Part shown: positions 43,329 through 55,300 of the stretch, one piece after another
How the letters are laid out: every line of letters begins with the position of its first letter
Position numbering within the stretch: position 1 is the first letter of the stretch
NCBI GenBank assembly: GCA_029783825.1
Contig: JAREIK010002267.1
Coordinates: forward strand, 1 to 64,000
Length of the DNA: 64,000 bases
Source: Sapria himalayana
Lineage: Eukaryota > Streptophyta > Magnoliopsida > Malpighiales > Rafflesiaceae
Reading direction: 5' to 3'
Translations under genes and position numbers: made by a program
The notes under the pieces: model-generated
What the model was told of the DNA's origin: nothing
The model's input: only the letters and a program-made list of their open reading frames with translations
The model's database searches: none

Positions 43329-43553
43329 TTGACTAACAATTTGGTGAAAAAGGTTATAAATGCTTTAAATGAGATGATGGATGATTATAAATATTTAAAT
43401 GAAGATGAATTAAAAGAAGATGATTTCTCTTCTACTGTGTTGAAGAAAAATGATGATTTCTTTGATGGTAGTGATACTTATGTTGATGATTTTTTTGTTG
43501 AATTGGAGAAAGAACTAGAAGTTGCAGCTTTGGAAGAGTTGGATAGGTACTAG
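43329..43553 (+). pseudogene. hAT transposase acidic linker fragment, copy 3
   Basis: Highly acidic stretch (NEMMDDYKYLNEDELKEDD, then DDFFDGSDTYVDDFF) between the 'LDPRYK' block and the dimerisation region, ending ELDRY followed by TAG. Such Glu/Asp-rich linkers are common at this place in plant hAT proteins. Confidence 0.85.
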
Positions 43554-43604
43554 GAGGACAAACTTGAAAAAAATATAATTGATTTTGTTCTTCTAAACTG
43601 GTGG

Positions 43605-43853
43605 ATGGTAAATGAGGTTAGGTATCCTTCTTTGGAAAATGTATCAAGGGATGTATTTGTTATCCAAGCATCTACTGTGTCCTACGAATCTACATTTAGC
43701 ACTGGGGGAAGACCTTTAGATAAATTTAGGAATTCGTTAACACCTATTACAGCTGAAGTTCTCATATGTCTACAAGATTGGTTGAGAAGCTCAAACAAAC
43801 CTATTGAAATTGAAGAATTAGTTCAAGACCTTGATGATAATGAATCACGTTAG
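43605..43853 (+). pseudogene. hAT C-terminal dimerisation fragment, copy 3
   Basis: It reads MVNEVRYPSLENVSRDVFVI, then STVSYESTFSTGGRPLDKFR, then a VLICLQDWLRSSN block and an acidic tail. This is the full plant hAT C-terminal signature and the best preserved of the three copies. The apparent stop after NESR lies inside the predicted intron, so the true frame continues into the exon at 43940. Confidence 0.9.
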
Positions 43854-44252
43854 TATACAAAACTTGTAAATTTTAATTTCACTTTTACTTATTTTATTCA
43901 TTCAAATTAATAAAAATATTGTTCAATTACAATTTTCAGAGGGGTCACAAGATCCAAATATTCTTCCAACTATAGTTGGCCAACTAAATTTGGAATGAGT
44001 GTATTAAATTTTATAAGGTAATATTTTGTTTTTTTATTACTCTTTCATCTTAGAAATTTATGTCTACATGATTAACACGTTTTGATCTTTGGTTGACCTT
44101 CTACATTGGAGGAAGAAAAGGGAGGAGTTGTAGAAGAGATAATTAATTGTGGTTTGATTCTCGTTGTTGTTCCGCGATGGACCTTTGAAATGATTATTAT
44201 CATGGTTGTTATTAGTTGTATTTTTTTTGTTATATTAAGCTGCCTAATTTTA

Positions 44253-44275
44253 GCAATTACTTAAGTAGTAATTGC
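44253..44275. terminator. Perfect hairpin downstream of the hAT gene
   Basis: 9-bp arms GCAATTACT and AGTAATTGC around a 5-bp loop, 255 bp after the transposase stop. Only one arm is intact in copies 1 (about 30600-30617) and 4. It may be an RNA 3'-end structure or a chance palindrome; a terminator role is only a guess. Confidence 0.25.
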
Positions 44276-44821
44276 TGCTACCAATATTTATGGTCATCTT
44301 TAGCTATTCCTTAATATTTTAAGTAATGTTTAAAAAATATAGTATTGCTATTATGGTAAAATTTCACTCGGCTGAACAAACCAACATGTGAAAAAACAAA
44401 GAACCAAATTAAGCAAACAACTCGGTCCCGTTCTATTTAAAATTTCTATCATTTTCTACACATCAAAGCTTTTGACAAGGTAATTGAACTCGTTTGAGGT
44501 ATTCAGCCTATTTGACAAAACAAAATTGGCCCAATTTGAGTTTGAAACATACATAACTAAGGATTGATAAATGGTACAACAAAAGGTTTCCACATGAACT
44601 AACTTGGCCGGTTTGAAGAAAATAAATTGAAAAAAATGTCTGAACAACGTTCCGTCGCTGAACCGTTTTATCCTACCCAAAATCGCCGATCTCCGTCCCA
44701 TCCCATCCTGATATTTTCAACCTATGGGACGGGTCTGGATCTTCAAAAAATAATCTCCGAACTATGGGAAGTGACTGGGGATTTGTAATCCCCATCCCAT
44801 CTGGTCCCATTAGCACTCCTA

Positions 44822-47800
44822 GCATTGAGTGGTTTATAGGTTTTATTTACAAATAAAATAACAAAAAATTTATTTTTATTATTTTTTAATATTTTCAAAG
44901 TTTATAACCTTTGAAAATATAATAATTTTTAAATTTTTTTCAAATGTGAATACAATATTTAGTTTTACTAATCATTATATTTATATATTATATAAATTCA
45001 ATATAAAAAATTTTATTGATAAATATTTTAATAATAATCAAAAAATAAATTAATAATCCATTAATAATAAGATAGATATTAATTAAAATATAATTACAAA
45101 ACATAAAATGATTCAGAAGTATAGAAAAATATATTACTATATAATAATTTTTTGTTTTTGATTTTTTTCTTCTTTTAATAAGTATATCTATATTTTTTTA
45201 ATGAAAAATAATTTATATAAATTATATTTGTCTAACTCATAATTTATTTTGTAATTAATATTTATATAAAAATAAACAAATAAATAATTAAAATGAATAT
45301 TTAAAATTATAATGAAAATGTAATATTGAGATTTATTCTTTATTATTTTTGGTATACCAGTCTAATTTAAATTAGATCTGTCTCACTAATAATTTATTTT
45401 GTAATTAATATTTCTATAAAAATAAACTGATAAATAATTAAAATAAAAATTTAAAATTATACTGAATAAAAATTAAAATGAGATTTATGATTTATTATTA
45501 ATGTATACCAATTTAATAGTTTAAGTATTTAGAGGTTTTGTCATATAGGTGTTTAGTAATTCATGTTTTTAGGCATTTTGTGGTTTATATGTTTTATTTA
45601 AACAATAAAATAATAAAAAAAATTTGTAATTTTTTGTCATTTTCATAGGTTATAACATTTGAAAATATATTAAAATTTAAAATTTTTTGAAATGTGAATA
45701 CAATATTGAGTTATAATAATTTTAATAATTATATATCATATAAATTCAATATAAACAATTTTATTGATAGATATTATAATAATGATCAAAAATTAAATTA
45801 ATACATTATTAATAATAATATTAATATTAATTAAAAAATATTTACAAACCCCAAATTGATTCAAAATTAAAGTAAAAAATATTATTGGATAATAATTTTA
45901 AATTTTTAAATTTTTACTTCTTTTATAAGTGTATATTTTTTTAAAAAAGAAATAAATTATTTAAACAATATTTGTCACACTCATAATTTATTTTGTAATA
46001 TAAATTTATATAAAAATAATCTAATAAATAATAAAAATGAATATTTAAAATTATAATAAATAGAAATAAAAATTAGATTTCTTTATTTTTAAGTAGTATA
46101 TAGCAGTTTAATGGTTTATGTATTTAGGCATTACGTGCTTTAAGAGTTTACTGATTTAACTGTGTAAGTACTTAGTGGTTTATACATTTAATTTAAAATT
46201 TAAAATAACAAAATATTTATTTTTATTAATTTTTTATATTTCAAAAGGTTATAATAACCTTTGGAAATATAATAATTTTTAAATTTTTTTCAGATATGAA
46301 TTCAATATTTATTTATAATAATCATTATATTTATATATCATATCAATTCAATATAAATAATATTATTGATAAATATTCTAATAATGATCAAACAATAAAT
46401 TAATAATCTATTATTAATAAGATAGATATCAATTAAAATATAATTACAAAACTTATAATGATTCAGAAGCAAAGCAAATTATATTACTATATAATAATAT
46501 TTTGTTTTTTATTTTTTTTTTCTTTTAATAAGTTTATCTATTTTTTTTTGATGAAAAATAATTTATATAAATTATATTTGTCTAACTCATAATTTATTTT
46601 TTAATTAATATATATATATAAATAAACAAATAAATAAATAAAATGAATATTTAAAATTATAATGAAAAAAAATGAAATTTATTCTTTATTATTTAGGGTA
46701 TACCAGTTTAATTTAACTTATATCTGTCTCTCTAATAATTTATTTTGTAATTAATATTTCAATAAAAATTAACTGATAAATAATTAAAATAAAAATTTAA
46801 AATTATACTGAATAAAAATTAAAATGAGATTTATGAATTATTATTAATGTGTACCAGTTTAATATTTTAAGTATTTAGAGCTTTTATCATTTAGGACATT
46901 AGTGATTTATGTTTTTAGGCATTTAGTGGTTTATAGGTTTTGTTTAAACATTGAAATAACAAAAAAATTTTTTTTGTTATTTTTTCACATTTTCAAAGGT
47001 TATAACCTTTTACAATATAATAATTTTAAAAATTTTTAAAAATGTGAATACAATATTTAGTAATAATAATCATTATAATTATATAAAATATAAAAAAAAT
47101 ATAAACAATTTTATTCATAGATATGATATCAATTATCAAAAAAAAAATTAATATGTTATTATTATTATGATGGATATAAATTAAAATAAAATTGCAAAAC
47201 TTTAAGTTATTCAAAATCCAAGTAAAATTTATTACTAAATAATACTTTTTTTTTAGTTTTTGCTTCTTTTTATAAGCTTATATTTTTTTTTGATGAAAAA
47301 TAAATTATTTAAATTATATATGTATCACTCAAAATTTATTTTATAATTAATATTTTAATAAATTATTTAAATTATATTTAAGGGTTACGAGTTTAAAGGT
47401 GTAAGTATTTAGGTGCTTTTGGGTTTAGGAGTTTAGATGTTTAAGTGTTTAGTCATTTAGTGGTTTATAAGTTTTATTTAAACAATGATATAGCAAAAAA
47501 TTTAATTTTATTATTATTTCTAATTTTTGAAGATTATATCCTTTAAAAATATAATAATTTTTAAATTTTTTTCAAATGGAAATATAATATTTATTTATAA
47601 TAATATTCATAATTATAATTCATTTAAATTCAATATAAATAATTATATTGCTAGATATTATAATTATGATCAAAAAATAAATTAATAAACTATTATTAAT
47701 AAAATAGTTATTATTTAAAAAGTATTTGCAAAATCTAAATTTATTCAAATCAAAGTAAAATATATTATTAAATAATAATTTTTTTTAATGTTTTGCTTTT

Positions 47801-49914
47801 TTATAAGTTTATATTTTTGTTATTAAAAATAAATTATTTAAATTATATATGTCTTACTCATAATTTATTTTGTAATTTATAATTCTATAATAATAAACTA
47901 ATAAATAATTAAAATGAATATTTAAAATTATAATGAATACAAATAAAATTGAGATTTATTATTTATTATTCAGGATATACCAGTTTAATGGTTTAAGTAT
48001 TTAGGTGTTTTGTGGTTTAGGAGTTTAGTGATTTAATTGTTTAAACCTGTAGTGATTTATAGTTTTTTTTTAAGAATGAAAAAACAAAAAAATTAATTAT
48101 TTTATTTTTTTTAATTTTTGAAGGTTATACCCTTTGAAAATATAATAATTTTTAATTTTTTTTAAATGTGAATATAATATTTAGTTATAATAATCATAAT
48201 AATTATATATAATGTAAACCCAATATAAATAATTTTATTGATAGATATTATAATAATGATTAATAAATAAATTAATAAACTTGTATTTATAAGAATGATA
48301 TAAATTAAAATATAGTTGTAAAATCTAAAATGATTCAAAATCAAAATAAGATATGTTATTAAATAATAATTGTTTATTTTTAAAATTTTGCCTCTTTTTA
48401 TGATCTTATATTTTTTTTGATGAAAAATAAATTATTTAAATTATATATGTCGCACTAATAATTTATTTTCTAATTAATATTTCTATAAAAATAAACTGAT
48501 AAATAATTAAAATGAATATTTAAAATTATAATGAATACTAATAAAATAGAGATTTATGTTTTATTATTTAGACTATACTAATTGAATATTTTAAGTATTT
48601 ATGGGCTTCGAGGTTTAGTAGTTTAGTCATTTTAGTATTTAGTCATTGAGTGGTTAATAGGTTTTATATAAAAAATAAAATAACAAAAAATTTATTTTTG
48701 TTATTTTTTCTCATTTTTGAAGGTTATAACATTTGAAATTATAATAATTTTTAAATTTTTTTTTGAAAAGTGAATACAATATGAAGTTATAATAATCATA
48801 ATAATTATATATAATATAAATTAAATATAAACTATTTTATTGATATTTATTATTATAATGATCATAAAAAAGTAATAACCAATTATTAATAAGAAAAATA
48901 TTGTTTAAAATATATTTTCAAAACCTAAAATGACTCAAAATTAAAGTGAAATATTTTACTAAATATTAATTTTAAATTTTTAAATTTTTGTATCCATTTA
49001 TAAGCCTATATATTTTTTGATGAAAAATAAATTATTTAAATTATATTTGTCTCACTAATAATTTATTTTTTAATTTATATTTTTATAAAATTAAACTAAT
49101 AAATAATTAAAATGTATATTTAAAATTATAATGAATACTAATAAAAATGAGATTTATTATTTATTATTTAGGGTATAACTTTTTAATTGTTTAAGTTTTT
49201 TGTGGTTTTGGGGTTAAGGAGTTTATTGATTTATATGTTTGCACATTTTCGTGATTATAGGTTTTATTTAATCAATGAAAATTTAAAATTATAATAAATA
49301 GAAAAAAAAATTAGATTTCTTAATTATTAAGTAGCATATAATGCTTTAATTGTTTATGTATTTTGGCATTACGGGCCTTAGGAGTTTTCTGATTTTACTG
49401 TGTATGCATTTCGTGGTTTATAAGTTTTATTTAAAAATTAAAATAACAAAATATTTATTTTTATTATTTTTTGATATTTTCAAATGTTATATAACCTTAG
49501 AAAATATAATAATTTTTAAATTTTTTTCAAAAGTGAATTCAATATTTAGTTATAATAATCATTATATTTATATATCATATAAATTCAATATAAACTATTT
49601 TATTGAGAAATATTCTAATAATGATCAAAATATAAATTAATAAACTATTATTAATAAGATATATATGAATTATAATATAATTACAAAACCTAAAATGATT
49701 CAGAAGCAAAGCAACCTATATTACTATATAATAATTTTTTGATTTTAAATTTTTTTTTCTTTTAAAAAGTTTATCTGTATTATTTTGATGAAAAATAATT
49801 TATATATATTATATTTGTATAACTCATAATTTATTTTGTAATTAAAATTTATATAAAACTAAACAAATAAAAAATTAAATTTGAATATTTAAAATTAAAA
49901 TGAAAAAAAAATGA
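44822..49914 (-). repeat. Satellite array, inverted block F
   Basis: Reverse-oriented monomers with palindrome centres near 44904, 45652, 46251, 47002, 47536, 48127, 48726 and 49490. Spacings 748, 599, 751, 534, 591 and 599 mirror those between 29971 and 26186 (744, 616, 749, 490, 588, 598). A deletion fuses two monomers at about 49264. No credible gene. Confidence 0.95.
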
Positions 49915-50604
49915 AACTCATGCCTCATAATATTTGATATTTGTCAATATCTCTCATCATATTTGATGTTGAATCATTAGGCTATCATAGGTAATTTGAC
50001 TCATGTACGCTAACAGATTAAACCAAAGTTGTACCCCTATGTGTTGAAATAGCTAGTTGTTAGGATGTTATTTATATTGATTATTGTAATTTCTTCTGAA
50101 ATAGCTCTCATGCACACACTCAAAGCAATTTTTTTAAAAAATAGTTAACCTCTAAAAAAATAACCACCTTGTACCTTATTAGAACAAACTAGCCCCTGGG
50201 CAGTTTGAGCAGGGGAAGAAGTATGGGATCTCTTTCAATCAAGAATCAAACAATTTATTTTATTGACATGTCTAAGCCTTTTTTTTATATCCTCATGGTA
50301 TTGAAAAGTATAATTTCTTTCTTTTTATATTAAATGAGTTATGTATAGAAGCTCACAATACCAAAAAATGTATAAATGAATCATATTCAAATGTATAAAA
50401 GGTTTTAATCATTGCTCAAAATATTAGTCTTGCATATTGACATTTGAGGTCACAAATCAAAGGAAAAAGCCATAGTGATATTTCCAATCACTAAATTTTA
50501 GCTAAAGAAAGTTATAAATAGTAGTACTCGAGCTTTAACTATTTTTAGGGTCATGACTTTTGCTCTTGAGGAATGTCCAAAGTTACAATCATTCCTAGTG
50601 CAAT

Positions 50605-50900
50605 GACTTTGCAATATAAAGATAAAATGCACAAGCTATGGTCATATCCAATACTGTGACCCAGTATTATAGTGATTAAATATGTATTCATGATCATTCA
50701 TAGTGTCATAACAATATGTTCAACAGAGAGACACAAGTTATGGCATATTCTCACCGATATGATTTTGTGTTCTAGAGACAAAATATACAATCATGACCAT
50801 TGCTAATGCTACAATAATCTAAAGCAAGAAAGAGACGGAATCCATAACTCACCCCTTGAGTCATGACTTTGTGTTACATATACAAAAAGATAAATCTGTG
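50605..50900. repeat. Degenerate repeat in the unique insertion
   Basis: Three diverged units begin 'ATGACTTTGCAATATAAAG' (about 50605), 'ATGATTTTGTGTTCTAGAG' (about 50760) and 'ATGACTTTGTGTTACATA' (about 50865), each followed by ACAAAATA/AGATAAA-type text and a 'CATGACC'-like or 'TGTGAC' word. Spacing is irregular (about 155 and 105 bp). The period is uncertain. Confidence 0.4.
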
Positions 50901-50973
50901 ACATTCCTAAAAGTTGTGAATTTCAATTTAAATTTAACACTTAGTCATTTGATTATAAAAGTGCAAAACATGA

Positions 50974-51051
50974 GATTTAGGATTTAGGGTTTATGGTTTA
51001 GGGTTATAGTTTATGGTTTAAGGTTTAAGATTTAAAGTTTAGGGTTTATGG
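50974..51051 (+). repeat. Interstitial telomere-like tract (TTTAGGG-type)
   Basis: About eleven degenerate heptamers in near-constant 7-bp register: GATTTAG, GATTTAG, GGTTTAT, GGTTTAG, GGTTATA, GTTTAT, GGTTTAA, GGTTTAA, GATTTAA, AGTTTAG, GGTTTAT. The plant telomere unit is TTTAGGG. The tract differs from the satellite's own telomere-like box by its tighter 7-bp phase. It may mark an old break-repair or telomere-fusion site. Confidence 0.75.
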
Positions 51052-51363
51052 TCTTTCTTTTGTTTTTTTGGAATATACACACTTTATTTATCATTTAGGC
51101 ACGCAACTTATAAGAGACTAAAAAGCTGACTAATTTTGGCCAGCCCACCAAATCCTATGCGCCTTGATGATTCAATGCATAAAATACATAAAAAACATAA
51201 TGCCTAATAATTTGAAGCGTACGAATACAACTAAAATAACTTGGCTTTCCCGGACTTCAGAGTTGTCATTTAGTAATTATGCGCACTATGTCCTTTCCAT
51301 TCGAATTTGTCCATGTTTTTTGAAGGAACCAGAATGATGCACCATATTAAAACTATGCAAATA

Positions 51364-51930
51364 TAAGATTGTGCATGTGTGTGACATGCAGCATCAAGCG
51401 TTTGCCTATGTCATTGCTATGCAATGGAATACATGTAAAACTAAATACCCATATATCCACAAGTCCATATCTACGGCACTTTGTCAATTCATTCACACCT
51501 CTGAATTCCACATTCTTTTGCTCTAATGATCCTCAAAAGAGTATCTCTTGGGTTAGAATGATTCATCCTAGAGCTCCAAGAAGTGGCTGTATGTTGCACC
51601 GACAAAATATCAAAAGATATGCATGCATCGGTGTGGATGTGTGATGAGGTCCATCTCATAGTCTAATTATATATGCGTACCACCAAGCTAGAATACAAAT
51701 AAAATTACAAAATGCTATAAAGATGGGTCTTCTGCTCCTGGGAGTGTAGCATCGCCTAATGTGTATTTACAAAATGCATTAGTGGGCCCCACTTAGAGAT
51801 ACTCATGGGTCAAGTTGGCCTCATTGCATGCTACATAGAGAACATACAAGATTATGTGTGTGAGTATGTCATAATCCATCTCTACAACTACATGGTGCAT
51901 ACAAAGTCCAAAATACAAATAAGACTACAA
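51364..51930. repeat. Loose ~225-260-bp repeat
   Basis: 'AAGATTGTGCATGTGTGTGA' (51364), GGTGTGGATGTGTGATGAGGTCCATCTC (about 51630, given in part) and 'AAGATTATGTGTGTGAGTAT' (about 51848) are followed, in the last two, by 'AATACAAATAAAATTACAAA' or 'AATACAAATAAGACTACAAA'. These are old diverged copies. A possible fourth start is near 52285. Confidence 0.4.
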
Positions 51931-52260
51931 ACATATACTACAAGTTTGAATATTTCGTTCCCGTGTGGCTAGTCTGGACTCCATTGCTTACTGGCCCTGC
52001 TTGGTGATGCTTCAGATTTTGCCGGCTCTACTATTAATCTTGGATTACCCACTACTCCTGTTGGGCGATGGTTGGGTGCCCCTTTACGCTGCCTGATTGG
52101 GCTAGTGGGACCCACTTCTAGCTACTCCTGGGTTTACTCCCGACTACTTTGCTCGGTCTCGTAAGTTGTCTGAATGTTATCATCCCCGCTTGCTAGCGGG
52201 GCCCTCTATAAGCTAGTGGGCCATACTTTTGGATGCTTCCAAGACTTGCTGGCCCCTATA
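51780..52260. repeat. GC-rich ~111-bp degenerate repeat
   Basis: Units starting TAGTGGGCCCCACTT (51780), TACTGGCCCTGCTTGG (51989), TAGTGGGACCCACTTC (52103) and TAGTGGGCCATACTT (52214). Each continues with a 'GATACTC/GATGCTTC/GCTACTCC' word and a GGTCAAGTTGGCC or GACTTGCTGGCC-like end. Spacings are 209, 114 and 111 bp. This is the most GC-rich stretch of the window outside the hAT ends. Confidence 0.55.
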
Positions 52261-52340
52261 AATGCTACACCAAAATGGACGAGAATATGTGCACGTATGT
52301 ACTGTGGTCCGTCGCTATGTGTGTGTGGTGCAGCAGTATC

Positions 52341-55300
52341 AGGGTTTAAGAGTTTAGTAATTTAAGTATTTAGGTATTTTCTGGTTTATAGGTTTTATTT
52401 AAATAATTAAATAAGAAAAAAAGTATTTTTATAATTTTTTTCCCATTTTCAAGGTTATAACCATTGAAAATATTATAATTTTTAATATTTTTTCAAATGT
52501 TAATACAATATTTAATTATAATAATCATAAAAATTAAATATCATGTAAATTCAATATAAATAATTTTATTGATCAATATTATAATATCGATCATAAAATA
52601 GATTAATAAACTATTATTAATAAGATAGATATTAATTAAAATATATTTGCAAAACCTAAAACGATTCAAAATCAAAGTAAAATATATTACTAAATAATAA
52701 TTTTTTATTTTTAAATTTTTGATTCTTTTTATAAGCTTATAAATTTTTTTGATGAAGATAAATTATTTTACTTATATTCGTCTCATTCATAATTTTATTT
52801 TGCAATTAATATTTCTATAAAAATAAACTAATAAATAATTAAAATGAATATTAAAATTATATTGAATACAAATAAATATGAGATTTATGATTAATTAATT
52901 AGGGTATTCCGGCTTAATGGTTTAAGTATTTAGGAGTTTAGGAGTTTAGGAGTTTAGTGATTTAAGTGTTTAGGCATTTAGTATTCATGTGTTTTATTTA
53001 AATAATGAAATAATAAAAATTATTTTTCAAATTTTTTATCAATTTTGAAGTTTATAACCTTTATAAATATAATAATTTTTAAATTTTTATCAAATGTGTA
53101 TACAATATTTAGTTATAATAAACTTAATAAGTATATATCATGTAAATTAAAAATAAACAATTTTATTGATAGATATTAATAAACTAAATATAAATATAAA
53201 TATAATAATGATCAAAAAATAAATTAATAAACTATTTTTTTTGATAGATATTTATATATTATTTATAAATACTTAAACCATTAAAGATGGTTTAAATGTT
53301 TAAGTATTTAAGGGTTTTAGGGTTTTGGGGTTTAGGAGTTTAATGATTTAAGTGTTTATGCATTTAGTAGTTTATAGGTTTTATATAAACAATAAAATAA
53401 CAAAAAATTTATTTTTGTGATTTTATCTCATTTTCAAAGATGATAACCTTTAAAAATATAATAATTTTTAAATTATTTTCAAATGTAAATATAATATTTA
53501 GTTATAATAATCTTTATAATTATATATCATGTAAATTCAATATAAACAATTTTATTGATAAATATTCTAATAATGATAAAAAAATAAATTAATAATCTAT
53601 TATTAATAAGATAGATATCAATTAAAATATAATTACAAAACCTAAAATGATTCAGAAGCAAAGCAAAATATATTACTATATAATAATTTTTTGTTTTGAA
53701 ATTTTTTTTTATTTTAAAATGTTTATCTATAATTTTTTGATAAAAAATAATTTTATAAATTATTTTTGTCTAGCTCAATTTATTTTGTAATTAATATTTA
53801 TATATAAATAAACAAATAAATAGGTAAAATGAATATTTAAAATTATAATGAAAAAAATGTGATTTATTATTTATTATTTAGGGATACTGTTTTATTTTAA
53901 ATTAGATCTGCCTCACTAATAATTTATTTTGTAATTAATATTTCTATAAAAATAAACTGATAAATAATTAAAATAAAAATTTAAAATTATACTGAATAAA
54001 ATTTAAAATGAGATTTATGATTTATTATTACTGTATACCAGTTTAATGGTTTTAGTATTTAGAGTTTTTTCATTTAGGATTTTAGCGATTTATGTTTTTA
54101 GGCTTTTAGTGGTTTATACATTTTATTTAAAAAAATAAAATATCAAAATATTTGATATAATTTTTTCTCATTTTCATAGGTTATAACCTTTGAAAATATA
54201 ATAATATTTAAAATGTTTTGAAATGTTAATACAATACTTAGTTATAATAATATTAATATTTATATATCATATAAATTCAATAAAAATTGTATTGATATAT
54301 ATTATAATAATGATCAAAATTAAATTTATAAACTATTGATATTAAGATAGATATTAATTAAAAAATAATTACAAAACCCAAATTGATTCAAAAGTATAGT
54401 AAAATATATTTCTGGATTAAAATTTTTATTTTTTAAATTTACTTCTTTTATAAGCATATATATTTTTTAAATTATATTTGTCGCAATCATGTTTTTTTTT
54501 GTAATAAATATTTCTATAAAATTAAACTAATAAATAATTAAAATGAATATTTAAAATTATATTAATAGAATTAAAAATTAGATTTATTAATTATTAAGTA
54601 GTATATAGCGGTTTAATGGTTTATGTATTTTGGCATTACGAAGTTTAGGAGTTTACTGATTTAATTGTGTATACATTTAGTGATTTATAGGTGTTATTTA
54701 AAAAAATATCAAAAAATTTATTTATTTTATTTTTTGATATTTCCAAAGATTATAACCTTTGGAAATATAATAAAATTTAAATTTTTTTCAAAAGTGAATA
54801 CTATACTTATTTATAATTATTATTATATTTATATATCATATAAATTCAATATAAATATTTTTATTGATAAATATTTTAAAAATGATCAAAGAATAAATTA
54901 ATAATCTATTATTAATAAGATAGATATCAATTTAAATATAATTACAAAACCTAAAAGGATTCAGAAACAAAGCAAAATATATTACTATATAATAATTTTA
55001 GTTTTTTAATATTTCTCTTTTAAAAAGTTTATCAATATTTTTTTGATGAGAAATAATCATATAAATTATATTTATCTAACTCAATTTATTCTTTAATTAA
55101 TAATTATATTAAAAAAATTAATAAATAATTAAAATGAATATTTTAAATTATAATGAAAAAAATAATATTGAGATTTATTATTTATTATTTAGGGTATGCT
55201 GGTTTTAAAGGATTATCCATTTAAGGTTTTCGAGATTTTGGAGTTATTTACCTTAGTGTTTAGGCATTTAGTAGTTTATTGGATTTATTTAAACAATGAA

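Larger units (their letters stand above)
41711..43998 (+). pseudogene. hAT transposase pseudogene, copy 3
   Basis: Same gene as in copy 1. The ATG cluster is at 41711-41725, with early stops from C-to-T changes (MA* at 41723-41731; AAA TGA). The BED-type finger lies around 41915-42060 (WETYEILVDSERN, C-x2-C, TSGLWKY) with TAG at 42049-42051. Next come a frameshift near 42245, the first-Asp block TTDTWTS near 42400, a frameshift near 42570, the core fragment, a TGA replacing Arg in the RRWNSTY block, an acidic linker and the dimerisation region to 43848. A 91-bp intron (43849-43939; GTTAGT...TTTTCAG) precedes the last exon 43940-43998, ending ...GQLNLE. Copies 1 and 4 read on four codons further because this TGA is TGG there. 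Confidence 0.9.
41126..44821 (+). mobile_element. hAT transposon copy 3, complete but defective
   Basis: A 3696-bp element, one base longer than copy 1 and in the opposite orientation. Its ends are TAGGGCTAATCACGGGAC and, read inward from the right, TAGGAGTGCTAATGGGAC. It carries the same transposase pseudogene, on the plus strand. Removing it with one target duplication leaves a 599-bp satellite spacing (40601 to 44904). Downstream of the gene lies a perfect hairpin, GCAATTACT-TAAGT-AGTAATTGC (44253-44275), which has decayed in copies 1 and 4. Confidence 0.95.
49915..52340. other. Non-satellite insertion of unknown origin (~2.4 kb)
   Basis: Sequence of normal complexity breaks the inverted array. 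The left satellite copy stops at about 49914 within 'GAAAAAAAAATGAAA'; the right resumes at about 52341 in a telomere-like box. About 60 bp of monomer is missing between the sides and no target duplication or terminal repeats are visible, so capture of genomic DNA during repair fits better than a clean transposition. Contents: a small hairpin CCCCTG...CAGGGG (50203-50225), degenerate repeats with 'ATGACTTTG' (50605-50900), a telomere-like tract (50974-51051), a loose repeat of about 225-260 bp (51364-51930) and GC-rich repeats (51780-52260). Open frames at 51369-51644 and 52174-52365 match no family I recognise. Confidence 0.75.

Noticed and set aside
51369..51644. 91-codon open frame in the unique insertion
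   Set aside because: No recognised domain, no codon-like conservation to compare, and it overlaps an old degenerate repeat; likely chance.
52174..52365. 63-codon open frame at the right end of the unique insertion
   Set aside because: It runs through the GC-rich repeat and across the joint into the satellite, so it cannot be an old gene.
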